Shown piece by piece: positions 22,914 to 33,734 of a DNA stretch of 64,000 bases (within the stretch, counting starts at the first letter, position 1; each line of letters opens with the position of its first letter). The notes under the pieces are model-generated. The model searched no databases. It had not been told where the DNA came from and saw only the letters and a list, made by a program, of their open reading frames with translations. Origin of the DNA: Rhodamnia argentea. Taxonomy: Eukaryota; Streptophyta; Magnoliopsida; Myrtales; Myrtaceae. The stretch is taken from contig NC_063153.1 in the NCBI RefSeq assembly GCF_020921035.1, forward strand, positions 12,958,001 through 13,022,000, written 5' to 3'. The translations under genes were made by a program, and so were the position numbers.

Positions 22914-22918
22914 GCATT
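22914..22918. repeat. Target-site duplication, right (GCATT)
   Basis: This is an exact copy of 9302-9306 directly after the right LTR. Confidence 0.9.
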
Positions 22919-24640
22919 GTTCAACTCTTTGATAACATGTAAAAATCAAAAGCTATGCCTTGTCTATATATTTAAAAAACACACACACGCAAATACTCAT
23001 ATATAATTGCAAAAGTTCATTAATATCTTGGATTATGATGGAAATGTCAAAAGTTACTTTACTTCCTTTTCTTAAGGAGGCGGTTATAATGTTTTGTAAC
23101 ATAAATGTTCCATTTGTTTCGCGAAAATGAATGATTTGAATAAGTAATTTTTTGAAAATGATCAATTGTATCACTTACAAAAATGAATAACCAGAAAAAT
23201 ATTTCATCGTCCACAAAAATATTCAGAAATAAATTGTTATTGGCAATAAAAATATTTTTCATTAATTGATTATTTCAAGCGATATAAGCTATTATTTTTG
23301 TGAATACATACATACCATCTTTTCCACGTGTAAAAAGGTTTTAGTTCACCGGTCGGCTCCATTTCGCCTATGAGTTTGGATATTGTGAAATTGGAAATCT
23401 AGTAGCACGTGGAAAAAAAAATGATAATTCATTAGCACTAAGCTTTATCAAGGTTTATTAACACAAAATAAACTGTAATATGTAGATAACAATAAGAGTA
23501 GTAGCCGGATCTCTTCGTTCTTATCTCAAAATTATGGAAAATTAAAATAAAACAAAGTGTCATGTCTACTTTTATGTATTTTCATAGGAGATTCTCACAA
23601 AAGTTGTGATCCTTACATGTTTGCCTTTATTACATTCATCTGTGCATGATATGAACGATTTTTTTTTTTTCCCTTTTGCATAAGCGAGCATATGGTGTCC
23701 AGGTCCGATTCACGCGATTTGACCAGTCCACCTCACCGGCGATCTTAGGAGTGTACTACAATATAACCGTCTAGTGCATTCAAAATTTTACCCCGAAAAC
23801 ACTCCGGGCAAAACTATATTCTCGAAATACTATATGATATCACGGCATTAAACATTTTTGGGCGGAGGTTCATGGTTATATGCCATTTATGCAGCTACTA
23901 TCTGCTCACACATCTTATGCTTGTCGAAATTGTCTATTCAAAGCTTTTTTTGGACAGATTTCAATAGTCAATTCAAATGGACTAATCTACTGGGGCCATG
24001 TCCTGTCGCTCTTAGGGGACATCGTGGGTCCTACGTAGGCACACTTCTCCATCAACGACTAGCAGCTTTATTTTATTTGAATAAAACCCCTAGATTTCTA
24101 GCCCCTTTTTTTTTAATAATTAATACCATTATCAACACTCGTCAGTCAAAAGCTGAGCAAGAGTTCTATACTCACATTCAAAATTTTTATAACCTCTCTA
24201 GAAGGAACGCGACTCCGTGCAAATGGGCTTGTAATATAATAATGACTACCAGGATTTGACTTAGGACAATATTTAATCCAATAACATTTAAATCTACACC
24301 TAATAATTTTTTTGAAATACGGATAATATAATGTTCTAGATGTCTAAATTTGTTTATTTGAATGATTTCACATGCTTGCCGATTGAAAGTCCGAACAATT
24401 TAGGCTGAATGTAAGTGGGTGAGCTTGATTTGAATCTCCACAAGACCTGTGCTGTCTTCCCTTCTCCTGGCTCATCACCCCATATGCTTTTTCCTCGAGC
24501 TGAGGCTCAAGTTCGAATCTTTACTGCGGAATGAAAGAGCCCACTATCGGTTTTTTCGGTTCTTGCTTCTTTTCGTTGTGTTTTCCTTTCTGGGTTTGTA
24601 GGATCAATTAATTTGATAAACCAATTTCGTCTCAAAATCA
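22919..24640. other. Intergenic DNA with a MITE-like remnant
   Basis: No gene was recognised. The segment 23060-23290 has inverted AT-rich arms built on GAAAAATATTTTTCAT-type sequence, also seen at 37700-37990 and 42395-43110. It is probably a third dispersed MITE family (D). Confidence 0.4.
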
Positions 24641-24967
24641 GAGCTTGATTCGTAAAACCACCCACCCCAGAACAGAACAGTCATCTCTCTCTCTCTCTCT
24701 TCCTATCATACGCACACTATCTCTCTCTCTTACGCAGCTTTCACGTGTCGTCTGAGGTACGATCATCGTGCTTTCCGCTTTTTCCTCCTGCACTGAGAAG
24801 AAGAAAAAATAAACGCAAACGCAGACGCATTCACATCACATTTCAGAGCGAGGGAGAGAGAGGGGGAGAGAGCGTTCTTCTTGGTTCTTTCCTCACAGTT
24901 TCATTTAGTTTCTTTATTTGAAAACAAGAACTGTCAACTCTTCCTCAGAGGAAAGAAAAAAGAGAAA

Positions 24968-25084
24968 ATGGCGCCGTACACACGCTTGGGTTTGCAGGCC
25001 TTTTTCACAGCCGTCTTTACTACTACTGATTTACTGCAACTCCTACTTCTTCTTCTCCAGAACCACTGTCATTACCATTATTAA
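24968..25084 (+). other. Possible upstream ORF in the AGG3-type leader
   Basis: ATG at 24968 lies in good context (AAAATGG) and opens 38 codons ending in TAA, with a Leu-rich run (LLQLLLLLLQN). It lies 660 bp before the main start, in a TC-rich stretch that looks like a leader. Whether it is transcribed with the gene, or spliced out, cannot be seen. Confidence 0.3.
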
Positions 25085-25743
25085 AAGCAAGGGAAGGGTA
25101 AAAAAAAAATGGGGGGGAAAAAAGAAAACAGAACCCAGTTTCTCCGGTTGTTTTGTCTACAGAAAGATCCGATCTTTCTCCATTTTTCGGGGGCTAATCG
25201 GTTAAAATTGATCGAAAGAACTGTTTGTCAAGAACCCCATTTTGCGTTTTATTAAATTTTGTAGGAGCACAGAGAGAAAGTTGAAAAATTTCACAACGCA
25301 ATGCAGTGCGAGTGAAGTGATTTGCATTCATTTATTTTTTGGCACTTTGCATTAAAACACTGCCGCTTTCAGCCCCTGCCATGTCCTGCTGCTTCCGCAG
25401 AGATCTTTTCGGGCTGCGGGTCGTATTTGTCCCCGTCAGATCCCGCTAATTACCTCCCCTGCCACTGACCTTTTGTATGCCCCCATTGCCATTGCCATTG
25501 CACTCATTCAATTTCTCTCACCAAACGTTTATTTCCTCATCTTCTTCTGGTTTGTCACCCTACTGTTCACAGCATTATTGTTCACTTGGTGTTTCGAGTG
25601 TTGTCATTGTCATTTCTTTCTTATATTTTTCTTTTCGTTATCGTGGTTGTTGTGATCTTGTGTATTGTTTGAGTGTGTGTTTTTGGGCTTACAGAATCTT
25701 CCATCGGTTTGATTTTGATTCAAGTTGAAAGTGCGGACGTTGG

Positions 25744-27850
25744 ATGGCTGCTCGGCCAGGCTGCTCGTCGTCGGTGCCGTCGCTGCCGCCGCCGTGCCCA
25801 AAGTCGCCGCCGGAGTATCCGGACTTGTATGGGAGGCGCCGGGAGGCTGCGAAGGTGCAAATGCTGGAGAGAGAGATTGGTTTCCTTGAGGTGGGTCCTC
25901 CCCTTTTCAAGTTTTTGGCTTGGTTCTTGTTTTTCGTTTTACTTTACTCTTTCAGTTTTGCTGTTTGGAGTTTCTTATTTGAGCATGGCTTACTTTTTGT
26001 GTCATAAAAAAGAACAAAGAAAAGAGGAAACATTTTGTGATTTGGGGAAATGGATTTGTTGCTTGCTGTGATTTGTGTGTACAAGTATAAGAGAGCTGAG
26101 ACAGATCCTTGGGAAGCAAATTGTGGTGGAGAAGTTTTAATTGTATATTAACCATTGTGCCGGATCATCTTCACTTGTTCTTTCTCTGTTTTTCCCCTAT
26201 ATTTTCAGTAATTTTTCCTGGAAAACTCCATGGTTATGTAATCTTAACAATTGGGTGGAATCTCTGCTTGGAGCAGGAGGAATTAAAGTCACTTGATGGA
26301 CTTCAACCAGCTTCTAGATGCTGCAAAGAGTATGCCTAATTCGCAATTCCTTGTAGCGTACCTGACATAGACAGTTAATTACAATGTTGATTGGAAAGCT
26401 CGCTCCATGTCCATCAGCTTACTCTTTCGTCTGTTTGAATGTGGTGGCCTTGCAGGGTTGCCGATTTCGTTGTGGCAAACTCTGAACCTCTCGTACCGAC
26501 GTAAGATAGTTGGATTATGGAACCTGTGATAGAATTGAGATGGTATTTTTATCCTTTTTGGTTCAATTTTATGCAGACACCAGAGGGGAAATAAATCCTG
26601 CCGCTTTTGGAAGTGGCTCTGGTAGGATTTTCTTTTTTGTATCGTTGTTCTTCAATATCCTTGTCGATGGCCTTGGTGCTTTTTTCTTTTGTGCGTGAAT
26701 TGCTTATTTTAATCTATACTCAGATGCTTCACAAGAATCAGAGTGCATTTGATTTTCCCATATTCTATTGACATGTTGACGTGATATTAGATTCACAGCA
26801 TTTGGACAGCTTCGATTGAGTTGAATTTATGTTTCGTAGTGTCATTTGGTTGCAAACAGAAGATACATTTTTTGTACTTGCCATACCGTTCTATACAATT
26901 AAAAAATATATAGAAGATTGATCACTGTAGAATGCTGCATAAATTTGCCTGTATATTATGCTAAACTGTTGCGTCGTTTTGGTAGCCTATTCAACCCGTC
27001 TCCCTGTAAAAGTGCATAACAATAACCTCTCGAATCTTTCAGTTTTAGTTCTCATAAGTGATCCTTTCGCGAACTGTCTTCATCCAAGGTTGCGTTATCT
27101 TCAGATATTACATGCTGAACTCTGTTAGCTGTTTTTGTTATTTCCTATCATTTTATCATGACAACAATCATTTAAAAACTAGGGGAAGAAGCTCATCTGG
27201 TCATAAATACTTTTTTACGGAGAATATTATCTGCAGTCGCCTTTTTTGTGAATGTTGGTCCTTAATATACGACCTTGAGGACATAATTCAAATGCTCATT
27301 GGGAAGGACAAGACGACTTCTTTTTTCCAATAGAAGTTGAACTGTCAACTTACGATAGTTCCTGACATACTGAGGTTTTGCTCCTCGGCTTTGCAGCGGA
27401 ATGTCGTGTTTTAGCCTCTCCTGGGTTTGCTGCTGCTGCTGCTGCTGCTATTCTGCGTGCCCGGTTCATTTAGAATTGCCCTGCAGCTGCAATTGCAACT
27501 CATGCAGCCCATGTAAATGTTGCTCGTGCCCACGTTGCTCAGTACGCAAGTGTCGGTGTTTCTCGTGTCCCAAATCTGATTGCTGCAGAGGCATCTCTTG
27601 CTGTAGTAGGTGCTGTACCTTTTCCTTTCCTTCTTGCCCTAGTTGCTCTTGCTGTTCCTGGCCTAGTTGCTCTTGCTCTTGCTGTTCCTGCTGTTCCTGG
27701 CCTAGTTGCTCTTGCTCTTGCTGTTCCTGGCCCAGATCCTCTTGCTGTTCCTGGCCTAGTTCCTCCTGCCTTAAGTGCCCAAAGGTAAGCGGTTGTTTCA
27801 GTTGTAACTGTAAAGATATATGTTGTGACCCTTGCTATTTATGTTACTAG
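25744..27850 (+). CDS. AGG3: Class C heterotrimeric G-protein gamma subunit (AGG3/GS3 type)
   Basis: Five exons: 25744-25890, 26277-26329, 26456-26500, 26577-26621 and 27397-27850. All junctions are GT-AG and in frame, giving 247 aa. The N-terminal half is the gamma-like domain: SPPEYPDLYGRRREAAKVQ, MLEREIGFLE-EELKSLDGLQ, PASRCCKE, VADFVVANSEPLVPT, then the basic CRFWKWLCGMSCF stretch. The last exon encodes a Cys-rich tail, with 52 Cys in the 149 codons from its first ATG. This tail, in place of a CaaX box, defines class C. The protein pairs with G-beta at the plasma membrane. Rice GS3 limits grain length and Arabidopsis AGG3 affects organ size and guard-cell signalling. The tail contains a minisatellite (SCCSWPSCS units). 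A donor-like CAAAG|GTAAGC at 27785 could end the last exon early. The symbol is by orthology. Confidence 0.9.
27640..27780 (+). repeat. Coding minisatellite in the Cys-rich tail
   Basis: CTGTTCCTGGCC followed by TAGTTGCTCTTGCTC recurs about four times with changes, encoding CCSWPSCSC-like units. The repeats keep frame (multiples of 3), so slippage would change tail length without breaking the ORF. Confidence 0.7.
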
Positions 27851-27982
27851 CACAGAGTTTTATATGAATATTCTCGGTCTTGTTCCTCCTCAAGCCATAT
27901 TTGAGTCGTTCCTAAGAGAATGTGGAAAGGTCTGATGAAGATATCAAAATAGTTGAATTGGCAAAGTGTCCATTGGCTAATT

Positions 27983-28019
27983 TGTGCTATCATGGATGGA
28001 GTCCATCCATGATAGCACA
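27983..28019. repeat. Perfect 37-bp palindrome downstream of AGG3
   Basis: The 18-bp left arm starts TGTGCTATCATGG. It is followed by a single G at 28001 and by the exact reverse complement of the arm, ending CCATGATAGCACA. It lies 133 bp after the AGG3-type stop codon, probably in the 3' UTR, and would fold into a very stable hairpin. Confidence 0.9.
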
Positions 28020-28049
28020 GAGCAACCCCGGGTGGCAGATTCATACTGA

Positions 28050-29200
28050 ACTACCTATCTGGTTACTAACATGAATCTGAGAAACAGGGGAGTTAGTTAA
28101 GCACCTTCACGGCTTTGAAGGCATAGGCGAAATTCCAACACGTCACTGAGCTGATTTGTGCGCTTGTTTTCATTGGTTAAGGCTTAACCGGTAGCTTGCC
28201 TGGTCACAGTTATTGTTTCCCCGAGATTGTCGTGGCGATCGCGAGCTAACAGATTACTCATTCGAGCTGCTTGACCGTGGCATGTTGCTCTGCTTCTTGA
28301 GCCTACTCACACTCGAATGGTTATCTGCGATAGCGTATTTAAGTAACGTTTGCAGTTCGGCGCAAATAGAAAAGACGGGACCGAAATTTCCAGACAAACT
28401 TTGAGGATTCAAACTAAACAGAGGACAAAGGGCAACTTGGCTTCTCATATGTTGGGATAAGGTCAGGGCCTGGACCGATTTTCAGGTGGGGTACAAGTCT
28501 AGTGAAATTATGGTACGACCCAGATGATTATTTTTTTTTTTTTCATATTTTTGGACAATTTCATGCTGATTCGTATCTGAACAAAGAAAAAAACATATAT
28601 ACATTTGAAGTGAGAGTATGTCATTCTGATATAAACGCTCATGAGTCACTTTAGTACTTGCAGGATTGAACTAAGATAATAAAAATAATCAGACAGGTGG
28701 TGTCGTTCTCGATACCTAGGAATTTGCACAAAAAAAAAAAAACACGTTCTCATGGTCCTTTCCTTCCCCAGAGCACAAGGCAGAACGGTACATCGTGCCT
28801 GGCTTAGAGCCATTGGAACATTTAACGATAGCCTCCAAGCAAATAAGCACACAAGTAAACACAATACTATGAGGTGCTTCCGGAAAAGGAAAACTTCCTT
28901 ATCGGTCCCAGAGTTTCCTTGTTTTGAGGTTTGTTAAAAAAAACAAAGACCTCAGGTCTCACGCTTCTGTTGCATCAAAGTACAAATTTCACTCTTCCTT
29001 CCCCCCTTCAATCCTAGACTACATATGGAATTTGCTAGTTCAATGGCAACACGGCACGGCATGGCGTCGCATTGATTCCGCCCTAGTCGGTTGAGAAAAA
29101 AGCTACTTTCAGTCATTAGTAGCAGCAGAGCTCGTAACTGAGCCAGTCGAGGGGAAAGTCGAATCGCCGCTCCGGAAAGCCCTGAAAAACATCTAACTGC
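28050..29200. other. Intergenic DNA between convergent AGG3-type and subtilase genes
   Basis: No gene was recognised. The two genes converge here, so their 3' UTRs and terminators should lie within this interval. Confidence 0.5.
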
Positions 29201-29202
29201 AC

Positions 29203-32200
29203 TCAGCTCACCAACTTGGTCCAAGCATAGGCCACCGGACTCCTAACTTGGTTCTGGGCATTGCTCCAAACAATGCTGCCGAACTCCGACCTTGTCATCG
29301 GGTTCGTGCCCTTCTTCGAGACGAAGGTGACAGTGTAACTCCTCCTGTCCCCAACGTTCGGGAAGACGAGCTTCATCGGCTTCACCATCACCCCAACCGT
29401 CGACGGGCCCGTGACCGACACTTCGTATGTAGACCCTGCGGGCCCCACGTTGGTCAGCTCGCGAGTGTACCTCACGACCCTCTTGTCCTCGAACACCACC
29501 GAGAACGACGGGTAGTTGAGCTCGCCAGGGTCGGAGAATTTACGGGAGCAGGTGACGTTGGGGCGCTTGACGATGGCTTTCACATGGTCGATGGTGTAGT
29601 CTAGGGAGCAGAGAAAGGCGATGTAGTCTTCCGCTGCAAGGTCGTACACGAGGCCGGGAGAGAGGGCCTTCTGCGGGTCCACATGGCCCGAGCCATGAGC
29701 CCAGGGAGTGGAGAACGCGCCCCCGGCGGCGTCCCGGAGAGGAGACCTGGTGTTGTCCAGGACGTAGGCGGAGGTCATGAGAGCCGACTTGATCGCGCTC
29801 GGGCTCCAATTCGGATGGGCGGATTTGAGCAGCGCCGCGACTCCGCTTATGTGCGGGCACGACATGGATGTACCTTAAAAAAAAAAAAAAAAAAAAAACG
29901 GTGAAGCGTCAATTCGGTTCATCAAATTGGGACCACCCTTCTCCCTTATTTATAGACTTTTGAGAAAGATAAGCCACTATCATCCATTGAAGGTGGTACC
30001 TCTTAGCCGGTCTACGTGCAAGCCACAACCTAGCCTTTTTAATGCTCAAGCAGACTCAATACATTAAAGTAAATAAATAGAGTACACCCAACTACAATTT
30101 TTCTTCACATGTCGAAGTCACGTTGCGACAGTGGTGTCAAACAAATGAATTGGATCGAGTTTGGGTTAAATCGAATATGGTTTGACTTATATCGACCTAT
30201 TGAACCCGTTTTGGACCATTTTCATATTATACAAATCTGGCAACCCTTCGACCCAAAAAAATAAAAAATTTCTAATGATCCATATCCGATCCGACTCATA
30301 TCCGACCCGATGTATATTGTTAAAACACTTCAATATTAAAATCCAGTTTAGTAAAAATTGTTACTTACACATTTTTAAAGGTATATGCAATGCTAATTTT
30401 TTTTTTATATAATTTACTTAGCTAATCCATTTATGACATTTTTAAAACACATTTAGAGCCTATTAAGTTTCTAAATAATACATTTATGACTCACTTTTAA
30501 AAACTATAGTAATCCATTTACGACCCACCACCGAGAAATTCTAGACCCATTTTGCCAGAAATGTGAGAAACTTCATTAATGAAAGATCTAGCCGTTAGGC
30601 TGCCATACCTGACATTATGTTGAACAGGGTCTTCCGCTTATCGGACTCCAGCCCGGTGGGCCCCACCGCCTCCGAGTAAGCGGCTAATATGTTAACCCCG
30701 GGCCCAATCACGTCCGGCTTCAGTATCTGCGGTGTCACCACGTTGGGCCCCCGGGAGCTGAATGCTGCCACCACTGGCGACGGCCTGACGTTCACCACCG
30801 TCCCTCTGAAGCTGAGCACCGCCGTCGGACTAGCGTCGCTCTTCACGTACTCCCTTATCACATCCCCCATTTTCCTCCCCACTGCGACGGCCGGGATCAG
30901 GTGGCTGTCGGCCACCAGTTCCTCCCCGTTCGCAGCCGTGTTCGCAAGTATCATCCCCAACCCGCCCGCTTCCCGCACCACCTCGCCTTTCTCAACTCGG
31001 GCATTCACCCCCCGGTCGCACAACACCACCTTCCCACGCGTGAGGGCTGGGTTGAGCGACCCAGGCAAGCACAGGTTGCTCGAGCTATTAGACCCTCTGT
31101 TATAAATCACCGCCACGGGATTATGCCCCATCCTAGGCCCTGAATAGAGCGACACTCCGGCATAGCGCTTGCCGTTGCCTAGCAGGGCATATGCCGGAAA
31201 ATCACGATCAATTGTTCCGGCGCCGACGGTCATGATCCAAGGTGCTGTATTGGCGAGTGAAGCCCTCGCCGGCCCGCTGTTTCCAGCCGAGCAAGAGACA
31301 AAAATTCCCCTCTCCATGGCAGTGAACGCGCCGATGGCGATCGTGTCGCGGTAATACGGGGCGGACCCGCCACCGAGGGAGAGCGAGAGGACGTCAACAC
31401 CATCGAGGATGGCTCGGTCCATCCCCGCGAGGATGTCCGACCCGAAGCAGCCAGAGCTCCAGCAGACCTTGTAGGCGGCCACGCGTGCGCGCGCGGCCAT
31501 CCCGCGCGCCCTCCCGCTGGCGTACCCGAGGAGGCTGGCGTTGGACACCGGCGACCCAGCCGCGGTGCTCGCCGTGTGGGTCCCGTGCCCGTCCTGGTCT
31601 CTCGGCGACTCCACTTCCTTAGGCTTCTTCACGATATTCGCACCTTCAATTTACCAAAACGAAACGAAAAATGATCACCCAGAGACTCAAGAATCGTCCG
31701 ATTATCATTCAATCAAGCAATTTTCTGAGAGAACCAATTCCATGATCATTTGATTTTCTGCAGATCACCCATTCCAAACACGAACGACATCCTTTCAATT
31801 AGAATCCGGTTCGTTCTTACTAAAAATTGAACCGCACTACAGTAATTTCTTACTTACCTCGGCACAAATAAACAAAGAAAAAGAGAAAATTAAAGCCAAA
31901 AAAAATGATTAATCGTGAAATTAATGATTAATTACCAGAAGCCATGTGATACCCCCTGGAGAAGAACCGAGCTCCGATTAGCTTCTTGTTACACGACTTC
32001 GGGCTAAAGTCCGGGCCCGGTTCACACACGCCCTTCCAACGGGCCGGCACTTCGGGCATGCCGGAATCGTCGAAGCTCTTCGACTCCGGCCAAACCCCCG
32101 TGTCCAGGACCCCGACGATGACGTCACCGAAGGCGCGCCGCTTCCCGCTCGGGCCTTCCTGCGGATCCGACAGGCCGAGGTCGTTGGAGATGCCGAGGAA

Positions 32201-32563
32201 CTCCGGCGTCCGGGTGGTGTGGAGGTCGTAGACGGTGTCCTCGTACACGCCGAGGACGGAGGCGGACGCCCGGAGCGAGTCGGCCTCGTCCGGGTCGAGG
32301 GAGGCGGCGAAGCCGTGGAATGCGGCGTCGTAGGTGTAGAGGAGGGGGTCGGAGGAGGAGGTGGCGGCTTCGTCGTCAGAGGAGGAGGAGAGGGAGTGAA
32401 GGTTGGACGCGTACCAGTCGCGGCGAGTGGCGAAGGAAGGGGGCATCTGGTGGTGGTTCATGTGGACGATGTACGTCTTCTTCGCCGCGACTGAGAACAG
32501 GAGCACTGCCAGGCATTGCAGAGAAACAAGCGAGTAGACGCGGAGGTTGGCCATGGACGCCAT
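29203..32563 (-). CDS. SBT1.8: Subtilisin-like serine protease, SBT1.8 type
   Basis: Three exons, 32563-31936, 31643-30609 and 29873-29203, with two phase-1 introns (292 and 735 nt), encode 777 aa. Domain order: signal peptide (about 1-27), I9 propeptide starting [11 protein letters not shown], and a probable mature start near TTRTPEFLG (residue 116). The catalytic residues follow: Asp154 in [10 protein letters not shown], His229 in DGHGTHTAS, oxyanion Asn331 in SCSAGNSGP, Ser557 in [11 protein letters not shown] domain sits between His and Ser, and a fibronectin-III-like C-terminal domain ends WTKLVS. The enzyme should be secreted and act in the apoplast. Similarity to Arabidopsis SBT1.8 is very high by eye ([20 protein letters not shown]). 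The second intron splits the Gly codon just before the catalytic Thr-Ser, and its acceptor follows a run of more than 20 T. Many SBT1 genes lack introns. Met4 is an alternative start. Confidence 0.95.
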
Positions 32564-32679
32564 GGCTGAGAGAGTGAAGACGCAGTGGCTAAGAAGGGGA
32601 CAACGTCAGAGAAAGAGGAAGATGATGGGAAATTAGGAAGGAAGGAAGGAAAGAGAAAGAAAGAGAAACGCTCGTGTCG

Positions 32680-32690
32680 GGGTTATATGT
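32680..32690 (-). promoter_or_regulatory. TATA-like site upstream of the subtilase gene
   Basis: On minus, ACATATAACC lies about 120 bp upstream of the ATG, within a GAAA/TTTC-rich leader region (32634-32670). The match to the consensus is moderate. Confidence 0.35.
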
Positions 32691-33114
32691 CCAGACCGTT
32701 GAGAGAAGGGGCTTGGATTTTCATCTTATTACGCATATGCCATTGTAGCCTAAAAGCATGACCCGTCCCATGACCTTATTTACAAGTCCTGACTATGTAT
32801 GGTACATTTTTAAGTCACGGTAGGTAAAGTTTATATTTACATAAAGCGATCCATTGACATGATGACTAATTTGATGAGGATCTTTCTAGAATGATTTTTC
32901 ACCCTTCCTAAATTCAGCATTTAGTTTTTTTTTCAGTCGCGAAATTTGATACTTCATTTTGCAATGTCTCGGGGTTTCTATAATTCCCGATAGTGTCTTA
33001 GGCTTTTAACCGGGACAGGTTACTTTTATTTTTACTGCGTGATGGTAATTTTTTAAAAATGAATGAATAAATTCATGTCGATGAAGTTTGTTTTTGTAAG
33101 ATTTTTATAATTAA

Positions 33115-33734
33115 GGAAAATTATTAAAAAAGTCTTAAACTTATTGCATTTGTGTCAATTCACTTCCAAATCTTTCAATTGTACCAATTTCGTCAAAATC
33201 CTTTAGATGATTTGGTAATGTAATTCATTCGGCCAATTTTAACAGAAAATTACTAACGTGGGTGCCGACAATCCTATATGACACAGCCAAGACCGAAGCG
33301 GACAAAATTTATTAATATTTAATTAAAATTATTATTATTTTTCTTTTTTTTCCTTTATCTACCGGTTGTTGGCCCTCGCCGAAGGCCAACGACCTCAAGA
33401 TAGGTCGCCCTCGCCGAGCTCGACGAGGGGGGGACCTCGTGAGCCCTCGCTTGAGGCTAGCAGTTGCCCTTGGCTGGTCACCGGCAATTGCCAAGATTCG
33501 GTGACCAGCGAAGGAAGAAAAAAAAAAAAGAAAAGATATATATAAATATAAAAAATTTATTGAATTTTGTCTACATCAACCCTGGTCGTACCATATAGGA
33601 CTTCCACATTAAGGATCTTCGATCAAAATTGATCGGATCGGATGGAGTACATTGGTAAAATATGAAAATATTTAGTTGGCATAATTATTTTATTTAGGAC
33701 TGAATTGATACAAGTGAATTTTTTTGGGTAATTA
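33115..33734. mobile_element. Fold-back MITE, family A copy 2
   Basis: The left arm (GGAAAATTATTAAAAAAGTC, TTGTGTCAATTCACTTCC) and right arm (AGGACTGAATTGATACAAG, TTTTTTTGGGTAATTA) are inverted relatives of the copy at 3167-3790. The GC-rich centre (33360-33510) has an inverted repeat around GCCCTCGCCGA. Confidence 0.65.

Noticed and set aside
23858-24259. 133-codon plus-strand ORF
   Set aside because: No recognisable domain, mixed composition, no splice or promoter context.
29248-29604. 118-codon plus-strand ORF
   Set aside because: It is antisense to the third exon of the subtilase; GC-rich coding shadow.
30689-31105. 138-codon plus-strand ORF
   Set aside because: Antisense shadow of the subtilase middle exon.
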